A stretch of DNA of 64,000 nucleotides from Sphingomonadaceae bacterium (GTDB taxonomy: Bacteria > Pseudomonadota > Alphaproteobacteria > Sphingomonadales > Sphingomonadaceae): NCBI GenBank assembly GCA_947473355.1, contig CANJCQ010000004.1, forward strand, positions 1-64,000. The letters are read 5' to 3'. Under the pieces are notes generated by a model. The model had not been told where the DNA came from. It was given only the letters and a program-made list of their open reading frames with translations, and made no database searches. Below, in pieces: positions 46,218 to 56,963 of this stretch. Made by a program: the position numbers and the translations under genes. Each line of letters opens with the position of its first letter. Within the stretch, counting starts at the first letter, position 1.

Positions 46218-47746
46218 CAGTGCGCCTCCTCATGTTCAGCAGCAGTTGCAGGTTTTGGCACACCAGCCTTGATCTGGGCATCGCCCGCAGGTTTCGCCCG
46301 GGCCAGCCGCGCATCGAGCGCGGCAATGTCTGCCCGCATCGGCGCGAGGAAGCTTTCAGGGTAAACGCCCATCCACAGCACGGCAGCGGCAATCGGCGCC
46401 ATCATCAGCCATTCGCGCAGATCGAGATCAGGCATGGCAGCGGTATCGGCGTTCTTCTGAACGCCGAATACGACCCGGCGATAGAGATAGAGCATGTAGG
46501 CTGCACCCAGGATGATGCCGGTCGCGCAGACCAGCGTCACCCAGCTCGACACCTGATAGATGCCGATCAGCGCGAGGAATTCGCCGACGAAGCCGCTGGT
46601 GCCGGGCAGGCCGACCGAGGCCATGGTGAACAGCATGAAGAACAGCGCATAATAGGGCATGTTGATCGCGAGCCCTCCGTAGCGGTCAATCTCGCGGGTG
46701 TGCAGCCGGTCGTAGATCACGCCGACGGCCATGAACAATGCGCCCGAGACGAGTCCGTGGCTGAGCATGACGATCATCGCGCCTTCGATGCCCTGCCGGT
46801 TGAATGCAAACAGACCGATTGTGACGATGGCCATGTGCGCGACCGAGGAATAGGCGATCAGCTTCTTCATGTCGGTCTGCACCAGCGCGACCAGCGAGGT
46901 GTAAACCACCGCGATCATGGAGAGCGCGAAGATCAGCGGCGCGAACTGGGCGCTGGCTTCCGGGAACATCGGCAGCGAAAAGCGGATAAAGCCGTAGCCG
47001 CCCATCTTGAGCAGCACGCCGGCCAGGATCACCGAGCCAGCAGTCGGCGCCTGCACGTGGGCATCGGGCAGCCAGGTGTGGACCGGCCACATCGGCATCT
47101 TGACCGCAAAGCTGGCGAAGAAGGCCAGCCAAAGCCACTTTTGCGCCGCAGGATCAAAATCATATGCCATCAGCGTCGGGATGTCGGTCGTTCCCGCTTC
47201 ATTGGCCATCCACAGCATGGCGATCAGCATCAGCACCGAGCCGAGCAGGGTGTAGAGGAAGAATTTGTAGGAGGCGTAAATCCTGTTCGCCCCGCCCCAC
47301 ACGCCGATGATCAGATACATCGGGATCAGCCCGGCCTCGAACATGATGTAGAACAGGAACAGGTCCTGCGCGGTGAAGACGCCGATCATCAGCGTTTCCA
47401 TCAGCAGGAAAGCCGCCATATACTCGCCGACCCGCTTCTCGATCGAGAGCCACGAGGCGCCAATGCAGATCGGCATCAGGAACACGGTGAGCACGATCAG
47501 CATCAGGGCAATGCCATCAATGCCCAGGGCCCAGCTGAACCCGGCGAACAACTGCGCGCGCTCGGTAAACTGCCACTGCGCGCCGCCGATGTCGTAGTTG
47601 GTCCAGAGCATAATGCCGAGCGCGAGATCGATGAGGGTGGCGACCAGCGCAATGCGCCGCGCGACCCTGGCATTGGCAAGCAGGCAGGCGACCGCTGCGA
47701 TCAGCGGCACCAGCAGCATCAGGGTGAGGATCGGAAAGCCCATCAT
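46217..47746 (-). CDS. nuoM: NADH-quinone oxidoreductase subunit M
   Basis: NuoM is a proton-pumping antiporter-like subunit of complex I. The roughly 509-residue product has about 14 helices, [19 protein letters not shown] with the key glutamate, [20 protein letters not shown] and [20 protein letters not shown] 47746 overlaps the nuoL stop (ATGA); GTG 47752 and ATG 47743 are nearby options. The C-terminal ~40 residues form a hydrophilic Ala/Lys-rich tail ending AAEHEEAH. Confidence 0.96.
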   Translation of the reverse strand: MMGFPILTLMLLVPLIAAVACLLANARVARRIALVATLIDLALGIMLWTNYDIGGAQWQFTERAQLFAGFSWALGIDGIALMLIVLTVFLMPICIGASWLSIEKRVGEYMAAFLLMETLMIGVFTAQDLFLFYIMFEAGLIPMYLIIGVWGGANRIYASYKFFLYTLLGSVLMLIAMLWMANEAGTTDIPTLMAYDFDPAAQKWLWLAFFASFAVKMPMWPVHTWLPDAHVQAPTAGSVILAGVLLKMGGYGFIRFSLPMFPEASAQFAPLIFALSMIAVVYTSLVALVQTDMKKLIAYSSVAHMAIVTIGLFAFNRQGIEGAMIVMLSHGLVSGALFMAVGVIYDRLHTREIDRYGGLAINMPYYALFFMLFTMASVGLPGTSGFVGEFLALIGIYQVSSWVTLVCATGIILGAAYMLYLYRRVVFGVQKNADTAAMPDLDLREWLMMAPIAAAVLWMGVYPESFLAPMRADIAALDARLARAKPAGDAQIKAGVPKPATAAEHEEAH

Positions 47747-49782
47747 GACCACAACACCCAGCTGACCGCCCCGACAAGTCCCAGCAGCATCACCAGCGCA
47801 TAGGAATAGAGGTATCCGGTCTGCACCTTTTGCGCGACGCGGCTGCCTTGCGCGACCACCCAGGCCGCTCCGTCCGGGCCGAACCGGTCAATGATCCCGA
47901 CATCGCCCTGCTGCCAGAACAGGCGGCCGATCCAGAAGGCCGGGCGCACAAACAGGAAGTCGTAGACCTCGTCGAAGTACCACTTGTTGAAGACGAAGCG
48001 GTGCAGCAGGCTGAACTGCGCGACGAAGGCCGCCGGAGCCCCCGGTCTGCGGATGTAATTGTTCCAGGCGACGGCAAAGCCGGTCAGCATCACCGCGAAC
48101 GGCGCCCATTTCACCCACGTTGGCACCCTGTGCATGTGATGGATCAGATGCTCGCTGAAGGCCAGGCTGCCCTTCCAGAACTCGCCCTCGCCATCGCTGA
48201 TGAAGCTGTGGGCGAACAGGAAGCCCGCGAAAACCGCGCCAAGGCTCAGCACGCCAAGCGGCACCAGCATGGTCAGCGGGCTTTCGTGCGGGTGATAGCC
48301 GGCAGTGCCGTCATCGTGGTGGCCATGGTCGCCGTGGACATGGTTGTCATAGCCATGCTCGCCGTGGCCATGCGCATCGTGAATCGCATGCTGGATATGC
48401 TCACTCTGCGCCCAACGCGGCTTGCCGTAGAAGGTCAGGAATACTAGCCGCCAGCTATAAAAACTGGTCAGCAGCGCGGCCACGATGCCGCAGACAAAAG
48501 CGAAAGTGCCAAGTTCGGTGGAACTGGCATAGGCCGCCTCAAGGATCGAATCCTTCGAATAGAAGCCCGCAAAGCCGAACACATCGACGATGCCGACGCC
48601 GGTGATCGCCAGGGTGCCCGCCATCATCGCATAGAAAGTCAGCGGGATCTTTTTCCGCAGGCCGCCATAGAACCGCATGTCCTGCTCATGATGCATGGCG
48701 TGGATCACCGAGCCCGCGCCAAGGAACAGCAGCGCCTTGAAGAAGGCATGCGTGAACAGGTGGAACATCGCCGCCCCGTTCGCGCCGACGCCCGCTGCAA
48801 AGAACATGTAGCCTAGCTGCGAACAGGTCGAATAGGCGATGACCCGCTTGATATCCCACTGGCAGGTGCCGACCGTGGCAGCAAAAAAGCAGGTGGCCGC
48901 GCCGATGAATGTCACGAAATGCAGCGCCGTCGGGCTGGTCGCAAACATCGGCGAGAGGCGGCAGACCATGAAGACGCCCGCCGTAACCATGGTCGCGGCG
49001 TGGATCAGCGCGGAGACCGGGGTCGGGCCTTCCATCGCGTCGGGCAGCCAGGTGTGCAGCCCCAACTGCGCCGACTTACCCATCGCGCCGATGAACAGTA
49101 GAATGCATAGCACAGTCATCGTATCGAAGCGGTAGCCAAGGAAGCCAATGGTAGTGCCCGCCATTGAAGGGGCGGCGGCGAGGATTTCGGGGATCGAGAC
49201 AGTGTTGAACACGAGGTAAGTGCCGAAAATCCCCAGCATGAAGCCGAGATCGCCGACCCGGTTGACCACGAAGGCCTTGATTGCGGCGGCGGCGGCGCTG
49301 GGCTTCTTGAACCAAAAGCCGATCAGCAGGTATGAGGCGAGGCCCACCCCTTCCCAGCCGAAGAACATCTGGACGAGGTTATCTGCGGTCACCAGCATCA
49401 GCATGGCGAATGTGAACAGGCTCAAATAGGCGAAGAAGCGCGGCTGGTCCGGATCTTCATCCATATAGCCCCAGGAATAGAGGTGGACGAGCGCGGAGAC
49501 CGTGGTGATCACCACCAGCATGACGGCAGTCAGCGTATCGACACGCAAAGCCCAATCGAAGCTGAGGCTGCCCGATTGCACCCAGTGCAGCACCGGCGTG
49601 ACGCTGGCCTCGGCGGTTCCGGCAACAAAGCCGAGGAAGATCGGCCAGGAGAGCGCGCAGGAGACGAACAGTGCGCCGGTCGTGAGCGACTTGGCGACCA
49701 CATTGCCGAGCATGCGGTTGCCCAGCCCCGCGATGATCGCGGCGGCAAGCGGCAGGAAGACGATGAAGAGGATCGGGTTCAA
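47743..49782 (-). CDS. nuoL: NADH-quinone oxidoreductase subunit L
   Basis: NuoL is the distal proton-pumping subunit of complex I with the long lateral helix. The 679-residue product has [36 protein letters not shown] and [19 protein letters not shown] cytoplasmic or periplasmic loop at residues 462-499 (48286-48399) contains 13 histidines in 38 residues ([20 protein letters not shown]), suggestive of metal binding. The apparent start is TTG at 49782, seven bases after a GGGG ribosome site within the nuoK end. Confidence 0.95.
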   Translation of the reverse strand: MNPILFIVFLPLAAAIIAGLGNRMLGNVVAKSLTTGALFVSCALSWPIFLGFVAGTAEASVTPVLHWVQSGSLSFDWALRVDTLTAVMLVVITTVSALVHLYSWGYMDEDPDQPRFFAYLSLFTFAMLMLVTADNLVQMFFGWEGVGLASYLLIGFWFKKPSAAAAAIKAFVVNRVGDLGFMLGIFGTYLVFNTVSIPEILAAAPSMAGTTIGFLGYRFDTMTVLCILLFIGAMGKSAQLGLHTWLPDAMEGPTPVSALIHAATMVTAGVFMVCRLSPMFATSPTALHFVTFIGAATCFFAATVGTCQWDIKRVIAYSTCSQLGYMFFAAGVGANGAAMFHLFTHAFFKALLFLGAGSVIHAMHHEQDMRFYGGLRKKIPLTFYAMMAGTLAITGVGIVDVFGFAGFYSKDSILEAAYASSTELGTFAFVCGIVAALLTSFYSWRLVFLTFYGKPRWAQSEHIQHAIHDAHGHGEHGYDNHVHGDHGHHDDGTAGYHPHESPLTMLVPLGVLSLGAVFAGFLFAHSFISDGEGEFWKGSLAFSEHLIHHMHRVPTWVKWAPFAVMLTGFAVAWNNYIRRPGAPAAFVAQFSLLHRFVFNKWYFDEVYDFLFVRPAFWIGRLFWQQGDVGIIDRFGPDGAAWVVAQGSRVAQKVQTGYLYSYALVMLLGLVGAVSWVLWS

Positions 49783-49786
49783 GTGA

Positions 49787-50092
49787 CTACCCCTTCATCC
49801 GGTTGACATCATCAACCGCAATCGAACCGCGCCCGCGGAAATAGATCACCAGGATGGCAAGGCCAATCGCCGCCTCGCCTGCCGCCACGGTCAGCACGAA
49901 CATGGCGAATATTTGCCCGGTCAGATCGTGCAGGAAGGCGCTGAAGGCGACGAGGTTGATGTTCACCGCGAGCAAAATCAGTTCGATCGCCATCAGGATG
50001 ACGATTACGTTCTTGCGGTTGAGAAAAATGCCCAGCACGCCCAGCACGAACAGGATCGAGCTGACGACGACATAATGTTCGATGCCGATCAT
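49787..50092 (-). CDS. nuoK: NADH-quinone oxidoreductase subunit K
   Basis: The 101-residue subunit has three membrane helices and both conserved membrane glutamates, in [14 protein letters not shown] and [13 protein letters not shown], which form part of the central proton path. Start ATG 50092 has GGAAG six bases upstream. A palindromic repeat (50118-50257) separates it from nuoJ. Confidence 0.95.
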   Translation of the reverse strand: MIGIEHYVVVSSILFVLGVLGIFLNRKNVIVILMAIELILLAVNINLVAFSAFLHDLTGQIFAMFVLTVAAGEAAIGLAILVIYFRGRGSIAVDDVNRMKG

Positions 50093-50117
50093 GCGGCTTC
50101 CTTCCCGACAAAGAAGT

Positions 50118-50257
50118 CGTCACCCTGAACTCGTTTCAGGGTCCATTGTGCCCCATGCCTGAAGGTGGCGTTAGAACGCCAAACGGCGCGGCCTTGCTGC
50201 CCAACAACGCTCCGGCCTGTGCCGAGAAATGGACCCTGAAACAAGTTCAGGGTGACG
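50118..50257. repeat. 140-bp palindromic repeat, copy B (nuoJ/nuoK spacer)
   Basis: Arms CGTCACCCTGAACTCGTTTC and its inverse at the right end (AACAAGTTCAGGGTGACG) bound the unit. The core contains AACGGCGCGGCCTTGCTGCC, shared with copy D, so B and D form one subtype. It occupies most of the 190-bp spacer between nuoJ and nuoK. Confidence 0.88.
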
Positions 50258-50282
50258 GGGTTGGAGAGGTTGCTAGTGAGGA

Positions 50283-50900
50283 TCACAGTTGCACCCCCTC
50301 ACCCACGCCCGGATTGGTGTTGCGTGTCGCGTCCCCGGGCCGCCGCTGGTTTTGCCGCGACACGTTCTGGCCGCGAGTGTCGCTGCGCTGGCGATGGGTC
50401 AGCACAATGGCGCCGATCATTGCGACCAGCAGCACGATGCCTGCCGCTTCGAACAGGAACAGGTAACGCCCATAGAGCAGCGCGCCGATGGCTTCGGTGT
50501 TGCTCATGCCCAGCGGCGTTGCCGAGGCGCCGTCGGGCACGCCGAGCTTCAAGGCCCCGGCCCGCTCAGCCCCGATGCCGAGCACCAGTTCGCACAGCAG
50601 CACCACGGCCAAGGCCACGCCCAGCGGGAAGTTTCGCACAAAGCCAGCGCGCAGTTCGGCGAAATCGATGTCGAGCATCATCACCACGAACAGGAACAGC
50701 ACCGCGACCGCGCCGACGTAAACGATCACCAGCAGCATGGCGATGAACTCCGCCCCGACGAGCACCATCAACCCCGCCGCGTTGAAGAAGGCAAGGATCA
50801 GCCACAGCACCGAATGCACCGGATTGCGGGCAAGGATCGTGAAGGCCCCGGAGGCGATCACCAGCGTGGCGAAGAGATAGAATGCGAATGTCTGGATCAT
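50283..50900 (-). CDS. nuoJ: NADH-quinone oxidoreductase subunit J
   Basis: The 205-residue membrane subunit has five helices, including the conserved helix 3 region FIAMLLVIVYVGAVAVLFLFVVMML involved in the pi-bulge (first part FIAMLLVIVYVGAVAVLF). The final ~30 residues are hydrophilic (RSDTRGQNVSRQNQRRPGDA) and longer than usual. Start ATG 50900 lies 15 bases after the nuoI stop. Confidence 0.94.
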   Translation of the reverse strand: MIQTFAFYLFATLVIASGAFTILARNPVHSVLWLILAFFNAAGLMVLVGAEFIAMLLVIVYVGAVAVLFLFVVMMLDIDFAELRAGFVRNFPLGVALAVVLLCELVLGIGAERAGALKLGVPDGASATPLGMSNTEAIGALLYGRYLFLFEAAGIVLLVAMIGAIVLTHRQRSDTRGQNVSRQNQRRPGDATRNTNPGVGEGVQL

Positions 50901-50915
50901 GGCCCCGGCTCGCCC

Positions 50916-51401
50916 CTAACGATACGGCGCATCGGCTTCAAGGTTCGCGGCTATCGCCCGCTCCCACTTGTCCCCGTTCGCCAGCAGCTTGGCCTTGTCG
51001 TAGAGCAATTCCTCGCGCGTTTCGGTCGCATATTCGAAATTCGGCCCCTCGACGATGGCATCGACCGGGCAGGCTTCCTGGCAGAAGCCGCAGTAGATGC
51101 ATTTGGTCATGTCGATGTCATAGCGCGTGGTGCGGCGCGAGCCATCCTCGCGCGGTTCGGCCTCGATGGTGATTGCCTGCGCCGGACACACCGCCTCGCA
51201 CAGCTTGCAGGCAATGCAGCGCTCTTCGCCATTGGCATAACGCCGCAGCGCATGCTCGCCGCGAAAGCGCGGGGAGAGCGGGTTCTTCTCGAACGGATAG
51301 TTGATCGTCGCCTTGGGCTTGAAGAAATACTTCAGCGTCAGCCAATGGGCCTTGAGGAACTCCCACAAGGTGAAGCTTTTGATGAGGTGAGCGGCGTTCA
51401 T
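50916..51401 (-). CDS. nuoI: NADH-quinone oxidoreductase subunit I
   Basis: NuoI carries iron-sulfur clusters N6a and N6b in the peripheral arm. The 161-residue product has two complete 4Fe-4S motifs, [12 protein letters not shown] and [12 protein letters not shown], after an N-terminal amphipathic region. The ATG overlaps the nuoH stop (ATGA). Length is typical for alphaproteobacteria. Confidence 0.96.
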   Translation of the reverse strand: MNAAHLIKSFTLWEFLKAHWLTLKYFFKPKATINYPFEKNPLSPRFRGEHALRRYANGEERCIACKLCEAVCPAQAITIEAEPREDGSRRTTRYDIDMTKCIYCGFCQEACPVDAIVEGPNFEYATETREELLYDKAKLLANGDKWERAIAANLEADAPYR

Positions 51402-52441
51402 GCGAAATGACCCGTGAACATGAGGTAGCCGGAGATCAGCACGACAAACCCCAGCGAGACCGGCAGAAACACTTTCCAGCCCAGCCGCATCAGCTGGTCA
51501 TAGCGATAGCGCGGCACGGTCGCCTTGACCCAGGAGAACACGAAGAAGAAGAAGGCGATCTTCGCGAACAGCCAGATCCAGCCGGGGATCAGATAGAGCG
51601 GTGCCCAGTCGAGCGGGGGCAGCCAGCCGCCGAAGAACAGCGTCGCGTTGAGCGCGCACATCAGCAGGACGTTGGCATATTCGCCGAGCCAGTAGGCGGC
51701 GAAGCTCATCGAGGAGTATTCGGTCTGGTAGCCGGCGACGAGTTCGCTTTCCGCCTCGGTCAGATCGAACGGTGCGCGGGCGGTTTCGGCGAGGCTGGAG
51801 ATCAGGAACATCACCCACATCGGGAACAGCAGCGGATTGGCCACGAAGCCGTTTATGATCCAGACGTGCGATTTCTGCGCCAGGACGATGGTCTGCAGGT
51901 TGAACGAACCGGCCCACAGCACCACGCAGATCAGGATGAAGCCAATCGAGACTTCGTAGCTGATCATCTGCGCGGCCGCGCGCATGGCGCTGAAAAACGG
52001 GTATTTCGAGTTCGACGACCACCCGGCCATGACCACGCCGTAAACTCCCAATGAGGAGATCGCGAGGATATAGAGCAGCCCGACATTGATATCCGCCAGC
52101 ACCGCACCCGAATTAAACGGCACCACCGCCCAGCTCATCAGCGCGACAGCAAAAGTGATGATCGGGGCGAGCAGGAACAGGCCCTTGTTTGCGGCGGAAG
52201 GTATGATGGTTTCCTGCAGGAACACCTTCAGCCCATCGGCGAACGACTGAAGCAGGCCCCATGGCCCGACCACATTCGGGCCGCGCCTGAGGGCCATGGC
52301 GGCCCAGATCTTGCGGTCGAAATAGATCGACATGGCGACGGCGAGGAGCAGGGGCACGGCGATGAGGAGGATGCCCGCCAAGGTGGCGAGGCCCCAGGCC
52401 CATTCGAAGCTCAGGCCCCAGCTCTGGAAGAGTGCAGTCAC
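51398..52441 (-). CDS. nuoH: NADH-quinone oxidoreductase subunit H
   Basis: NuoH forms the quinone-site entrance at the membrane-arm interface. The 347-residue product has about eight helices and the conserved [41 protein letters not shown] (with Arg/Glu channel loop) and [21 protein letters not shown]. The start is GTG 52441 with GAGGGG shortly upstream, in the last bases between the gene and palindromic repeat copy C. Confidence 0.96.
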   Translation of the reverse strand: MTALFQSWGLSFEWAWGLATLAGILLIAVPLLLAVAMSIYFDRKIWAAMALRRGPNVVGPWGLLQSFADGLKVFLQETIIPSAANKGLFLLAPIITFAVALMSWAVVPFNSGAVLADINVGLLYILAISSLGVYGVVMAGWSSNSKYPFFSAMRAAAQMISYEVSIGFILICVVLWAGSFNLQTIVLAQKSHVWIINGFVANPLLFPMWVMFLISSLAETARAPFDLTEAESELVAGYQTEYSSMSFAAYWLGEYANVLLMCALNATLFFGGWLPPLDWAPLYLIPGWIWLFAKIAFFFFVFSWVKATVPRYRYDQLMRLGWKVFLPVSLGFVVLISGYLMFTGHFA

Positions 52442-52460
52442 TTTACCCCTCCCCTTTTCT

Positions 52461-52600
52461 CGTCACCCTGAACTTGTTTCAGGGCCCATTTCTCCCCACA
52501 ACCGAAGCGAGCGGTCGCAAACAAACCGATGGGCTGCGTTCCTCTCCGGCTTGCTCCGGATTTTCGGCCCGATGGGCCCTGAAACAAGTTCAGGGTGACG
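52461..52600. repeat. 140-bp palindromic repeat, copy C (nuoG/nuoH spacer)
   Basis: Inverted arms CGTCACCCTGAACTTGTTTC and AACAAGTTCAGGGTGACG enclose a core with AAACAAACCGATGGGCTGCG and CTCTCCGGCTTGCTCCGGAT. The core is nearly the same as in copy E. Apparent peptides such as [10 protein letters not shown] come from this repeat and are not genes. Confidence 0.9.
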
Positions 52601-52625
52601 GGACTTGTGAGGGTGAGGATGGATC

Positions 52626-54629
52626 TCATTCCGCCGCCTCCGCATAATGTTCACCGTGCAGCAATTCCGCCGAGCAGCGCTGCATTGTCTCGCTGGCGCG
52701 GGCCACGGCGTTGGTGAGGTAGAAATTCTTGACCGGATAGCCGATCACGCCTTTCGCCCCGGCCTTGCCCTTGGGCAGAGTAGAACCATAGTCCGCCAAG
52801 CCTTCGGTGCCCAAGGCAGGAACCTCGGCGATCATCGCGGCGCGTAGTTCTGCGTAGGAATCGAAGCCGACCGACACGCCCAGTGCATCCGCAAGCGCGC
52901 GCAGGATCGTCCAGTCCTCACGGGCATCGCCGGGGGCGAAAACGGCCTGTTCGGCAAATTGCACCCGGCCCTCGGTGTTGACATAAGTCCCCGCCTTCTC
53001 GGTGAAGGCGGCGGCGGGGAGGATGACGTCGGCGGCGTGCGCGCCCTTGTCGCCGTGGTGGCCGATGTAGACCACGATGCTGTCGGAGAATTTGGTGTAA
53101 TCGACTTCGTCCGCGCCAAGTGACAGCAGCAGCTTCGGCTTGGCCGCGACGAGGTCGGCAATGCCGCCCTTCTGGGCATAGCCGAGCATCAACCCGCCCA
53201 TGCGGGCTGCGGCGAGGTGCAGGACGTTGAAGCCGTTCCAGCCTTCACGAACCAGCTTCCACTTATCCGCCAGCGCCAGCGCCGCCGGGATCGCACCTTT
53301 GGCAATGGCGCCGCCGCCGACGATGATCGCAGGGCGTTCGGACTTGGCCATCGCGTCCGCCACTTCCTTGGGCAGCTTGTCCAGCACCGCAAGGTCTTCG
53401 CCGAGGAACAGGCCGCCGAAGGTAGTCTCCCACTCCGGACCGACCAGAGCAACCTTCGCGCCCTTCTTGACAGCCTTGCGCAGGCGAACATTGACCAGCG
53501 GCGCTTCCGTGCGGACATTGCTGCCGATGATCAGAATGGCGTCGGCATTTTCGATGCCGGCAAGGCCCGAATTGAAGTTGACAGCTGCGAGGCTGGAGGT
53601 GTCGTAATCCATTCCCGTCTGGCGGCCTTCGAGCAGGCTGGAGCCCAGCGCGCCGAGCAGTTTCTTGGCCGCAAACATCGTCTCGCAATCGAGCATGTCG
53701 CCCGCCACTGCCGCAATGCTAGCGCCGGGCTTGACCTTGGCGATTGCCGCGAAGGCCTCGTCCCAGGTCGCGGCGACCAGCTTGCCGTTCTTGCGCAGCC
53801 ACGGCTTGTCTAGCCGCCGCGCGGTGAGGCCATCGACCAGATAGCGCGCCTTGTCGGAGATCCATTCCTCGTTCACATCATCATTGATGCGCGGCAGAAT
53901 GCGCAGCACTTCGCGACCGCGCGCATCGATGCGGATGTTGGCGCCGCAGGCGTCGGACACGTCGATGCCGAGCGTCTTGGTCAGCTCCCACGGACGCGCC
54001 TCGAAGGCATAGGGCTTGGAGGTCAGCGCGCCGACCGGGCACAGGTCGATCACGTTGGCGCTCATCTCGTGGCTCACGGCCTTTTCGAGATAGGATGTGA
54101 TCTGCATGTCCTCGCCGCGATAGAGCGCACCGATTTCATCGACTCCGGCCACTTCTTCGGAGAAGCGCACGCAGCGGGTGCAATGGATGCAGCGGGTCAT
54201 CGTCGTCTTGATCAGCGGACCCATGTATTTCTCGGTGACCGCGCGCTTGTTTTCGTCATAGCGCGACGCGCCGCGTCCGTATGCCATGGCCTGATCCTGC
54301 AGATCGCACTCGCCGCCCTGATCGCAAATCGGGCAATCGAGCGGGTGGTTGATCAGCAGGAACTCCATCACCCCTTCGCGCGCCTTGCGGACCATTTCGC
54401 TGTCAGTGCGGATCATCTGGCCTTCAGCGGCAGGCAGCGCGCAGGAGGCCTGCGGCTTGGGCGGCCCGGGCGCGACTTCGACCAGGCACATGCGGCAATT
54501 GCCCGCAATGGAGAGGCGCTCGTGATAGCAGAAGCGCGGGATTTCCTTGCCCGCAAGCTCGCAGGCCTGCAGCACGGTGGCGCCCTGCGGGACTTCGAGT
54601 TCGATGCCGTCGACGGTGAGTTTAGGCAC
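52626..54629 (-). CDS. nuoG: NADH-quinone oxidoreductase subunit G
   Basis: This 667-residue peripheral-arm subunit has an N-terminal 2Fe-2S domain (CYHERLSIAGNCRMC with further Cys), the His-Cys 4Fe-4S segment (PLDCPICDQGGECDLQD) and CIHCTRC, then a molybdopterin-oxidoreductase-like domain without cofactor. The start used is GTG 54629 (VPKLTVDGIELEVP), about six bases after a GGGGG ribosome site; other GTG codons lie just upstream. Confidence 0.95.
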   Translation of the reverse strand: MPKLTVDGIELEVPQGATVLQACELAGKEIPRFCYHERLSIAGNCRMCLVEVAPGPPKPQASCALPAAEGQMIRTDSEMVRKAREGVMEFLLINHPLDCPICDQGGECDLQDQAMAYGRGASRYDENKRAVTEKYMGPLIKTTMTRCIHCTRCVRFSEEVAGVDEIGALYRGEDMQITSYLEKAVSHEMSANVIDLCPVGALTSKPYAFEARPWELTKTLGIDVSDACGANIRIDARGREVLRILPRINDDVNEEWISDKARYLVDGLTARRLDKPWLRKNGKLVAATWDEAFAAIAKVKPGASIAAVAGDMLDCETMFAAKKLLGALGSSLLEGRQTGMDYDTSSLAAVNFNSGLAGIENADAILIIGSNVRTEAPLVNVRLRKAVKKGAKVALVGPEWETTFGGLFLGEDLAVLDKLPKEVADAMAKSERPAIIVGGGAIAKGAIPAALALADKWKLVREGWNGFNVLHLAAARMGGLMLGYAQKGGIADLVAAKPKLLLSLGADEVDYTKFSDSIVVYIGHHGDKGAHAADVILPAAAFTEKAGTYVNTEGRVQFAEQAVFAPGDAREDWTILRALADALGVSVGFDSYAELRAAMIAEVPALGTEGLADYGSTLPKGKAGAKGVIGYPVKNFYLTNAVARASETMQRCSAELLHGEHYAEAAE

Positions 54630-54650
54630 GCGCACCCCCACAAAACATAT

Positions 54651-54790
54651 CGTCACCCTGAACTTGTTTCAGGGTCAATCGTGCCGCAAGTTTAGCTGCT
54701 GCATTCATACATCCAACGGCGCGGCCTTGCTGCCGAACCCCGCTCCGGTGGGGAAGGCGAAATGGACCCTGAAACGAGTTCAGGGTGACG
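54651..54790. repeat. 140-bp palindromic repeat, copy D (nuoF/nuoG spacer)
   Basis: Inverted arms CGTCACCCTGAACTTGTTTC and AACGAGTTCAGGGTGACG bound a core with AACGGCGCGGCCTTGCTGCC and CCCGCTCCGG, the same subtype as copy B. It sits about 20 bp upstream of the nuoG start region and 22 bp after the nuoF stop. Confidence 0.9.
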
Positions 54791-54812
54791 GGGTTGGTGG
54801 TTGGGGTGTGGC

Positions 54813-56099
54813 TCACTCCGCCGCCTCCCGCACATTCTCCGCAATCCGCCGTTCCAGCTCCGGCCGGAAATGGCGGATCAGGCCCTGGATCGGCCAGGCC
54901 GCTGCATCGCCGAGCGCGCAGATGGTGTGGCCTTCGACCTGCTTGGTGACTTGCTGCAGCATGTCGATATCGCCGATCTCGCCATCGCCCACCCGCAGGC
55001 GCTCCATCATGCGCCACATCCAGCCGGTGCCTTCGCGGCAGGGGGTGCATTGGCCGCAGGATTCGTGCTTGTAGAAATAGGAGAGCCGGGCAATCGCGCG
55101 GACGATGTCGGTGCTCTTGTCCATGACGATGACGGCGGCAGTGCCGAGGCCGGAGCCGAGCGCCTTGAGGCCGTCGAAATCCATCGGCGCGTCCCAGATG
55201 TCCTCGGCTTTGACCAATGGCACCGAGGAACCGCCGGGGATCACGGCCAGCAGATTGTCCTTGCCGCCGCGAATGCCGCCGCAGTGCTTTTCGATCAGCT
55301 CGCTGAAGGGGATGCTCATTTCCTCTTCGACGACGCAGGGCTTGTTTACATGGCCGCTGATCTGGAACAGCTTGGTGCCGCGATTGCCCTCGCGGCCGAA
55401 CAGGTTGAACCAGGCCGCGCCGCGCCGCAGGATCGTGGGCGCAACGGCGATGGACTCGACGTTGTTGACCGTGGTCGGGCAGCCATAGAGGCCAGCCCCT
55501 GCCGGGAATGGCGGTTTCAGGCGGGGCTGGCCCTTCTTGCCTTCGAGGCTTTCGAGCATCGCGGTCTCTTCGCCGCAGATGTATGCGCCCGCGCCGCGAT
55601 GGACGAAGACGTCGAAATCATAGCCAGACTTGCAGGCATTCTTGCCGAGCAGGCCGGCGTCATAGGCCTCCTGCACGGCGGCGAACAGCGTTTCGGCCTC
55701 GCGGATATATTCGCCGCGAATGTAGATGTAGGCCGCGCGCGCGCCCATCGCGAAGCCCGCCACCAGCGCGCCTTCGATCAGCTTGTGCGGATCGTGGCGG
55801 ATGATCTCGCGGTCCTTGCAGGAGCCGGGCTCGGACTCATCGGCATTGATGACGAGGAAGCTGGGGCGAGCCGGATTGGGCTCCTTGGGCATGAAGCTCC
55901 ACTTGAGCCCGGTCGGAAAACCAGCCCCGCCGCGCCCGCGAAGGTTGCTGGCCTTGATCTCGTCGATGATCTTGTCGCGGCCGAGTGCGAGGAGCTTCTT
56001 GGTATTGTCCCAGTCACCGCGCTTTTTTGCGGCGGCGAGGTTCCATGGCTGATAGCCATAGACGTTGGTGAAGATGCGGTCTTTATCGTGGAGGGCCAT
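54813..56099 (-). CDS. nuoF: NADH-quinone oxidoreductase subunit F
   Basis: NuoF oxidises NADH with FMN and cluster N3. The 428-residue product has the NADH-binding [13 protein letters not shown], the FMN segment [31 protein letters not shown] and the 4Fe-4S motif [12 protein letters not shown] with the fourth Cys in HTICALGD. Start ATG 56099 follows the nuoE stop by three bases. Confidence 0.97.
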   Translation of the reverse strand: MALHDKDRIFTNVYGYQPWNLAAAKKRGDWDNTKKLLALGRDKIIDEIKASNLRGRGGAGFPTGLKWSFMPKEPNPARPSFLVINADESEPGSCKDREIIRHDPHKLIEGALVAGFAMGARAAYIYIRGEYIREAETLFAAVQEAYDAGLLGKNACKSGYDFDVFVHRGAGAYICGEETAMLESLEGKKGQPRLKPPFPAGAGLYGCPTTVNNVESIAVAPTILRRGAAWFNLFGREGNRGTKLFQISGHVNKPCVVEEEMSIPFSELIEKHCGGIRGGKDNLLAVIPGGSSVPLVKAEDIWDAPMDFDGLKALGSGLGTAAVIVMDKSTDIVRAIARLSYFYKHESCGQCTPCREGTGWMWRMMERLRVGDGEIGDIDMLQQVTKQVEGHTICALGDAAAWPIQGLIRHFRPELERRIAENVREAAE

Positions 56100-56102
56100 G
56101 GC

Positions 56103-56771
56103 TTACCATTCCTTCCGGTAATCGTGATTCGCCGAAACCATCGCCGCGAGCGAAGTCGGCCCGCCCAGCGGCTCAACCGTATGGCGCCCGGGCTCCTGCG
56201 TCCCGGCCTTGGGCGTCTTGCCTACTGCCAGCGCATCCAGCACCGCATCGAGGCGTTCGGCGGTCAGGTCCTCATAGTTGTCGTCGTTGATCTGGACCAT
56301 CGGCGCGGAGGCGCAGTTGCCCATGCATTCGACTTCGTTGAGTGTCCACAGGCCATCGTCGGTGGTGTGGCCCTTGTGCATGCCGCGCGCCTTGCAGGCG
56401 GCGAACAGGTCGTCCGAGCCGCGCAGCATGCACGGCGTGGTGCCGCAGACCTGCACGTGGAATTTGCCGACCGGGACGAGGTTATACATCATGTAGAAGC
56501 TGGCGACTTCGAGCACGCGGATCACTGGCATGTCGAGCTGGCGCGCGACATATTCCATCACTGGCAGCGGTAGCCAGCCCTGCGTGGAAGTCTCTTCGCC
56601 GACCTGCCGTTGGGCATAGTCGAGCAGGGCCATGACGGCCGAGCGCTGGCGCCCATCGGGATAGCGCGCAATGGCCTGCTTGGCCTTGGCTTCCCAGGGC
56701 TTGGAAAAGGCGAACTGGCCCCAGCGGGCGCGCAGTTCCGGGCTATCGGGTTCGGGATGACGGTCAGCCAC
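56103..56771 (-). CDS. nuoE: NADH-quinone oxidoreductase subunit E
   Basis: NuoE is a thioredoxin-like 2Fe-2S subunit (cluster N1a) next to NuoF. The 222-residue product has the four ligands in QVCGTTPCMLRG and EVECMGNCASAPM. The start used is GTG 56771 (VADRHPEPDSPE), which has GGAG six bases upstream; GTG 56783 is an alternative. The C-terminal ~35 residues are an extra hydrophilic extension. Confidence 0.95.
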   Translation of the reverse strand: MADRHPEPDSPELRARWGQFAFSKPWEAKAKQAIARYPDGRQRSAVMALLDYAQRQVGEETSTQGWLPLPVMEYVARQLDMPVIRVLEVASFYMMYNLVPVGKFHVQVCGTTPCMLRGSDDLFAACKARGMHKGHTTDDGLWTLNEVECMGNCASAPMVQINDDNYEDLTAERLDAVLDALAVGKTPKAGTQEPGRHTVEPLGGPTSLAAMVSANHDYRKEW

Positions 56772-56792
56772 GAAGCGCTCCACTCAATTCAT

Positions 56793-56932
56793 CGTCACCC
56801 TGAACTTGTTTCAGGGCCCATTTCACTCCACCACCGGAGCGCGTGATCGCAAGCAAACCGAGGGTCTGGGTTCCTCTCCGGCTTGCTCCGGATTTACGGC
56901 CCGATGGGCCCTGAAACAAGTTCAGGGTGACG
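56793..56932. repeat. 140-bp palindromic repeat, copy E (upstream of nuoE)
   Basis: Inverted arms CGTCACCCTGAACTTGTTTC and AACAAGTTCAGGGTGACG enclose a core with GCAAGCAAACCGAGGGTCTG and CTCTCCGGCTTGCTCCGGAT, almost identical to copy C. It separates the SnoaL-like gene from nuoE. Confidence 0.9.
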
Positions 56933-56963
56933 GGGTTGGTTGGGGTGGAATGTGTTGCGAGGT

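Noticed and set aside
46220..47803. 527-residue plus-strand frame opposite nuoM
   Set aside because: Antisense shadow, extremely Asp/Arg/His-rich; nuoM is certain.
52432..52654. Short frames with [10 protein letters not shown] and GPETSSG peptides (also at 50089-50286, 54622-54720, 56764-57012, 59028-59219)
   Set aside because: They are translations of the 140-bp palindromic repeat arms and occur in every copy on both strands.
54801..56573. 590-residue plus-strand frame opposite nuoF/nuoE
   Set aside because: Antisense shadow of two certain complex I genes.
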